The translations under genes were made by a program, and so were the position numbers. Shown one piece after another: positions 5,092 through 5,879 of a DNA stretch of 5,879 nucleotides. This DNA comes from an uncultured Eubacteriales bacterium. Its GTDB lineage: Bacteria; Bacillota; Clostridia; Lachnospirales; Anaerotignaceae. Below the pieces are notes generated by a model. That model was not told the DNA's origin and ran no database searches. It saw only the letters and a program-made list of their open reading frames with translations. Numbering within the stretch: position 1 is the stretch's first letter; the number at the start of each line of letters is the position of its first letter. Location: NCBI GenBank assembly GCA_900548595.1, contig URLB01000118.1, positions 1 through 5,879 on the forward strand, in the 5' to 3' direction.

Positions 5092-5879
5092 ATGGTTAAG
5101 GTTAATTTAAAAGACGGAGTTGTAAAAGAATATAACAACGGAATCACAGTTTTGGAAATTGCAAAGGATATAAGCGAGGGACTTGCCAGAAATGCATGTT
5201 GTGCACTCGTAAACGGCAATGTTGAAGATTTGAGATTTGTTGTTAACGAAGATTGTGCTGTTGAGATTTGTACATTTGATACTCCGGAGGGCAAGAAAGC
5301 TTTACGTCATACGGCGTCTCATATAATGGCTCAGGCTATAAAAAGACTTTATCCCGAGACAAAACTTGCTATCGGACCTTCTATTGACGATGGATTCTAC
5401 TATGATTTTGACAGAGAGAAAGCATTCACACAGGAAGAGCTTGAAGCAATTGAAAAAGAGATGAAAAAAATCGTAAAAGAAGATTTGCCTCTTGAACGCT
5501 TTGAACTTCCGAGAGAAGAAGCTATAAAATTTATGGAAGAAAAAGAAGAACCTTATAAAGTTGAGCTTATTAAAGATCTTCCGGAAGACGCAATTATTTC
5601 TTTCTACAAACAGGGAGAGTTTACTGATCTTTGTGCAGGTCCTCATCTTATGAGTACAAAACCGGTTAAGGCTTTTAAGCTTATGAGTGTTGCGGGAGCA
5701 TATTGGAGAGGAAACGAAAAAAATAAAATGCTTTCACGTATTTACGGTACAGCATATACGAAGGCATCAGATCTCGAAGCATATATTACAATGCTTGAAG
5801 AGGCAAAAAAACGTGATCACAGAAAACTCGGAAAAGAACTTAAACTGTTTGCGCTTCTTGATGAAGGCCCCGGATTCCC
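5092..5879 (+). CDS. thrS: Threonine--tRNA ligase, N-terminal part (partial at window end)
   Basis: The open frame runs from ATG 5092 to the window edge, giving 262 complete codons of a protein usually about 640 residues long. The enzyme charges tRNA-Thr with threonine in the cytoplasm. Residues 1-62 form the TGS domain. The editing domain follows, with both zinc-type motifs intact: HTASH (H73 and H77) and CAGPH (C181 and H185), which together clear mischarged Ser-tRNA. GPSIDDGFYYDF at 95-106 and GAYWRGNEKNKMLSRIYGTA are strongly conserved landmarks. The last residues, KLGKELKLFALLDEGPGFP, are the entry to the class II catalytic core, whose motifs lie beyond the window. The start is supported by AAAGGGG at 5077-5083, eight bases upstream. 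Expression is governed by the T-box directly upstream. Nothing is broken in the visible part. Confidence 0.97.
   Translation, partial: MVKVNLKDGVVKEYNNGITVLEIAKDISEGLARNACCALVNGNVEDLRFVVNEDCAVEICTFDTPEGKKALRHTASHIMAQAIKRLYPETKLAIGPSIDDGFYYDFDREKAFTQEELEAIEKEMKKIVKEDLPLERFELPREEAIKFMEEKEEPYKVELIKDLPEDAIISFYKQGEFTDLCAGPHLMSTKPVKAFKLMSVAGAYWRGNEKNKMLSRIYGTAYTKASDLEAYITMLEEAKKRDHRKLGKELKLFALLDEGPGF

Noticed and set aside
5064..5646. Minus-strand open frames opposite thrS
   Set aside because: The + strand encodes an unmistakable ThrS TGS and editing domain over the same bases; the antisense frames have low-complexity Phe/Ser-rich translations.
1..5879. CRISPR arrays, insertion sequences, tRNA genes or attachment sites
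   Set aside because: No spaced direct repeats, transposase-like frames, terminal inverted repeats or tRNA cloverleaf were seen on either strand by eye.

Overview
The window looks like chromosomal DNA of a low-GC Gram-positive anaerobe of the Clostridia type. The evidence is AT-rich sequence, strong AAGGAGG-type ribosome binding sites, a lipoprotein-anchored binding protein, a classical Firmicutes T-box leader before thrS, and a FmdE-family gene typical of strict anaerobes. The species cannot be named from this sequence. All supported genes are on the + strand.

Layout. Bases 1-210 are the 3' end of rarA, a replication-linked AAA+ ATPase. A spacer of about 210 bp (211-418) holds a plausible promoter, a 17-bp dyad, and a hairpin with a T-tract that could act as terminator or attenuator. 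Bases 419-4725 form a compact five-gene cassette: a class I SAM-dependent methyltransferase, a FmdE-family protein with a C-terminal Cys4 zinc finger, and a complete FecBCD/BtuCDF-type ABC importer (lipoprotein binding protein, membrane permease, ATPase). Junctions are a 1-nt overlap, a 17-nt gap, a 2-nt gap and a 4-nt overlap, so the genes are very probably co-transcribed and partly translationally coupled. Bases 4726-5091 hold a weak inverted repeat, a near-perfect sigma-A promoter and a full threonine T-box leader with its terminator. From 5092 to the window edge is the N-terminal 262 residues of threonyl-tRNA synthetase.

How the genes may work together. The importer family carries metal chelates: siderophores, haem, cobalamin and, in the MolABC-like branch, molybdate or tungstate. 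A FmdE protein and a small-molecule-type methyltransferase placed upstream of the transporter suggest a metal or metal-chelate uptake and handling module. The substrate cannot be read from sequence. The thrS unit is separate and is controlled by uncharged tRNA-Thr through the T-box.

The cassette and its possible RNA leader are the part most worth a second look. rarA and thrS are ordinary housekeeping genes.
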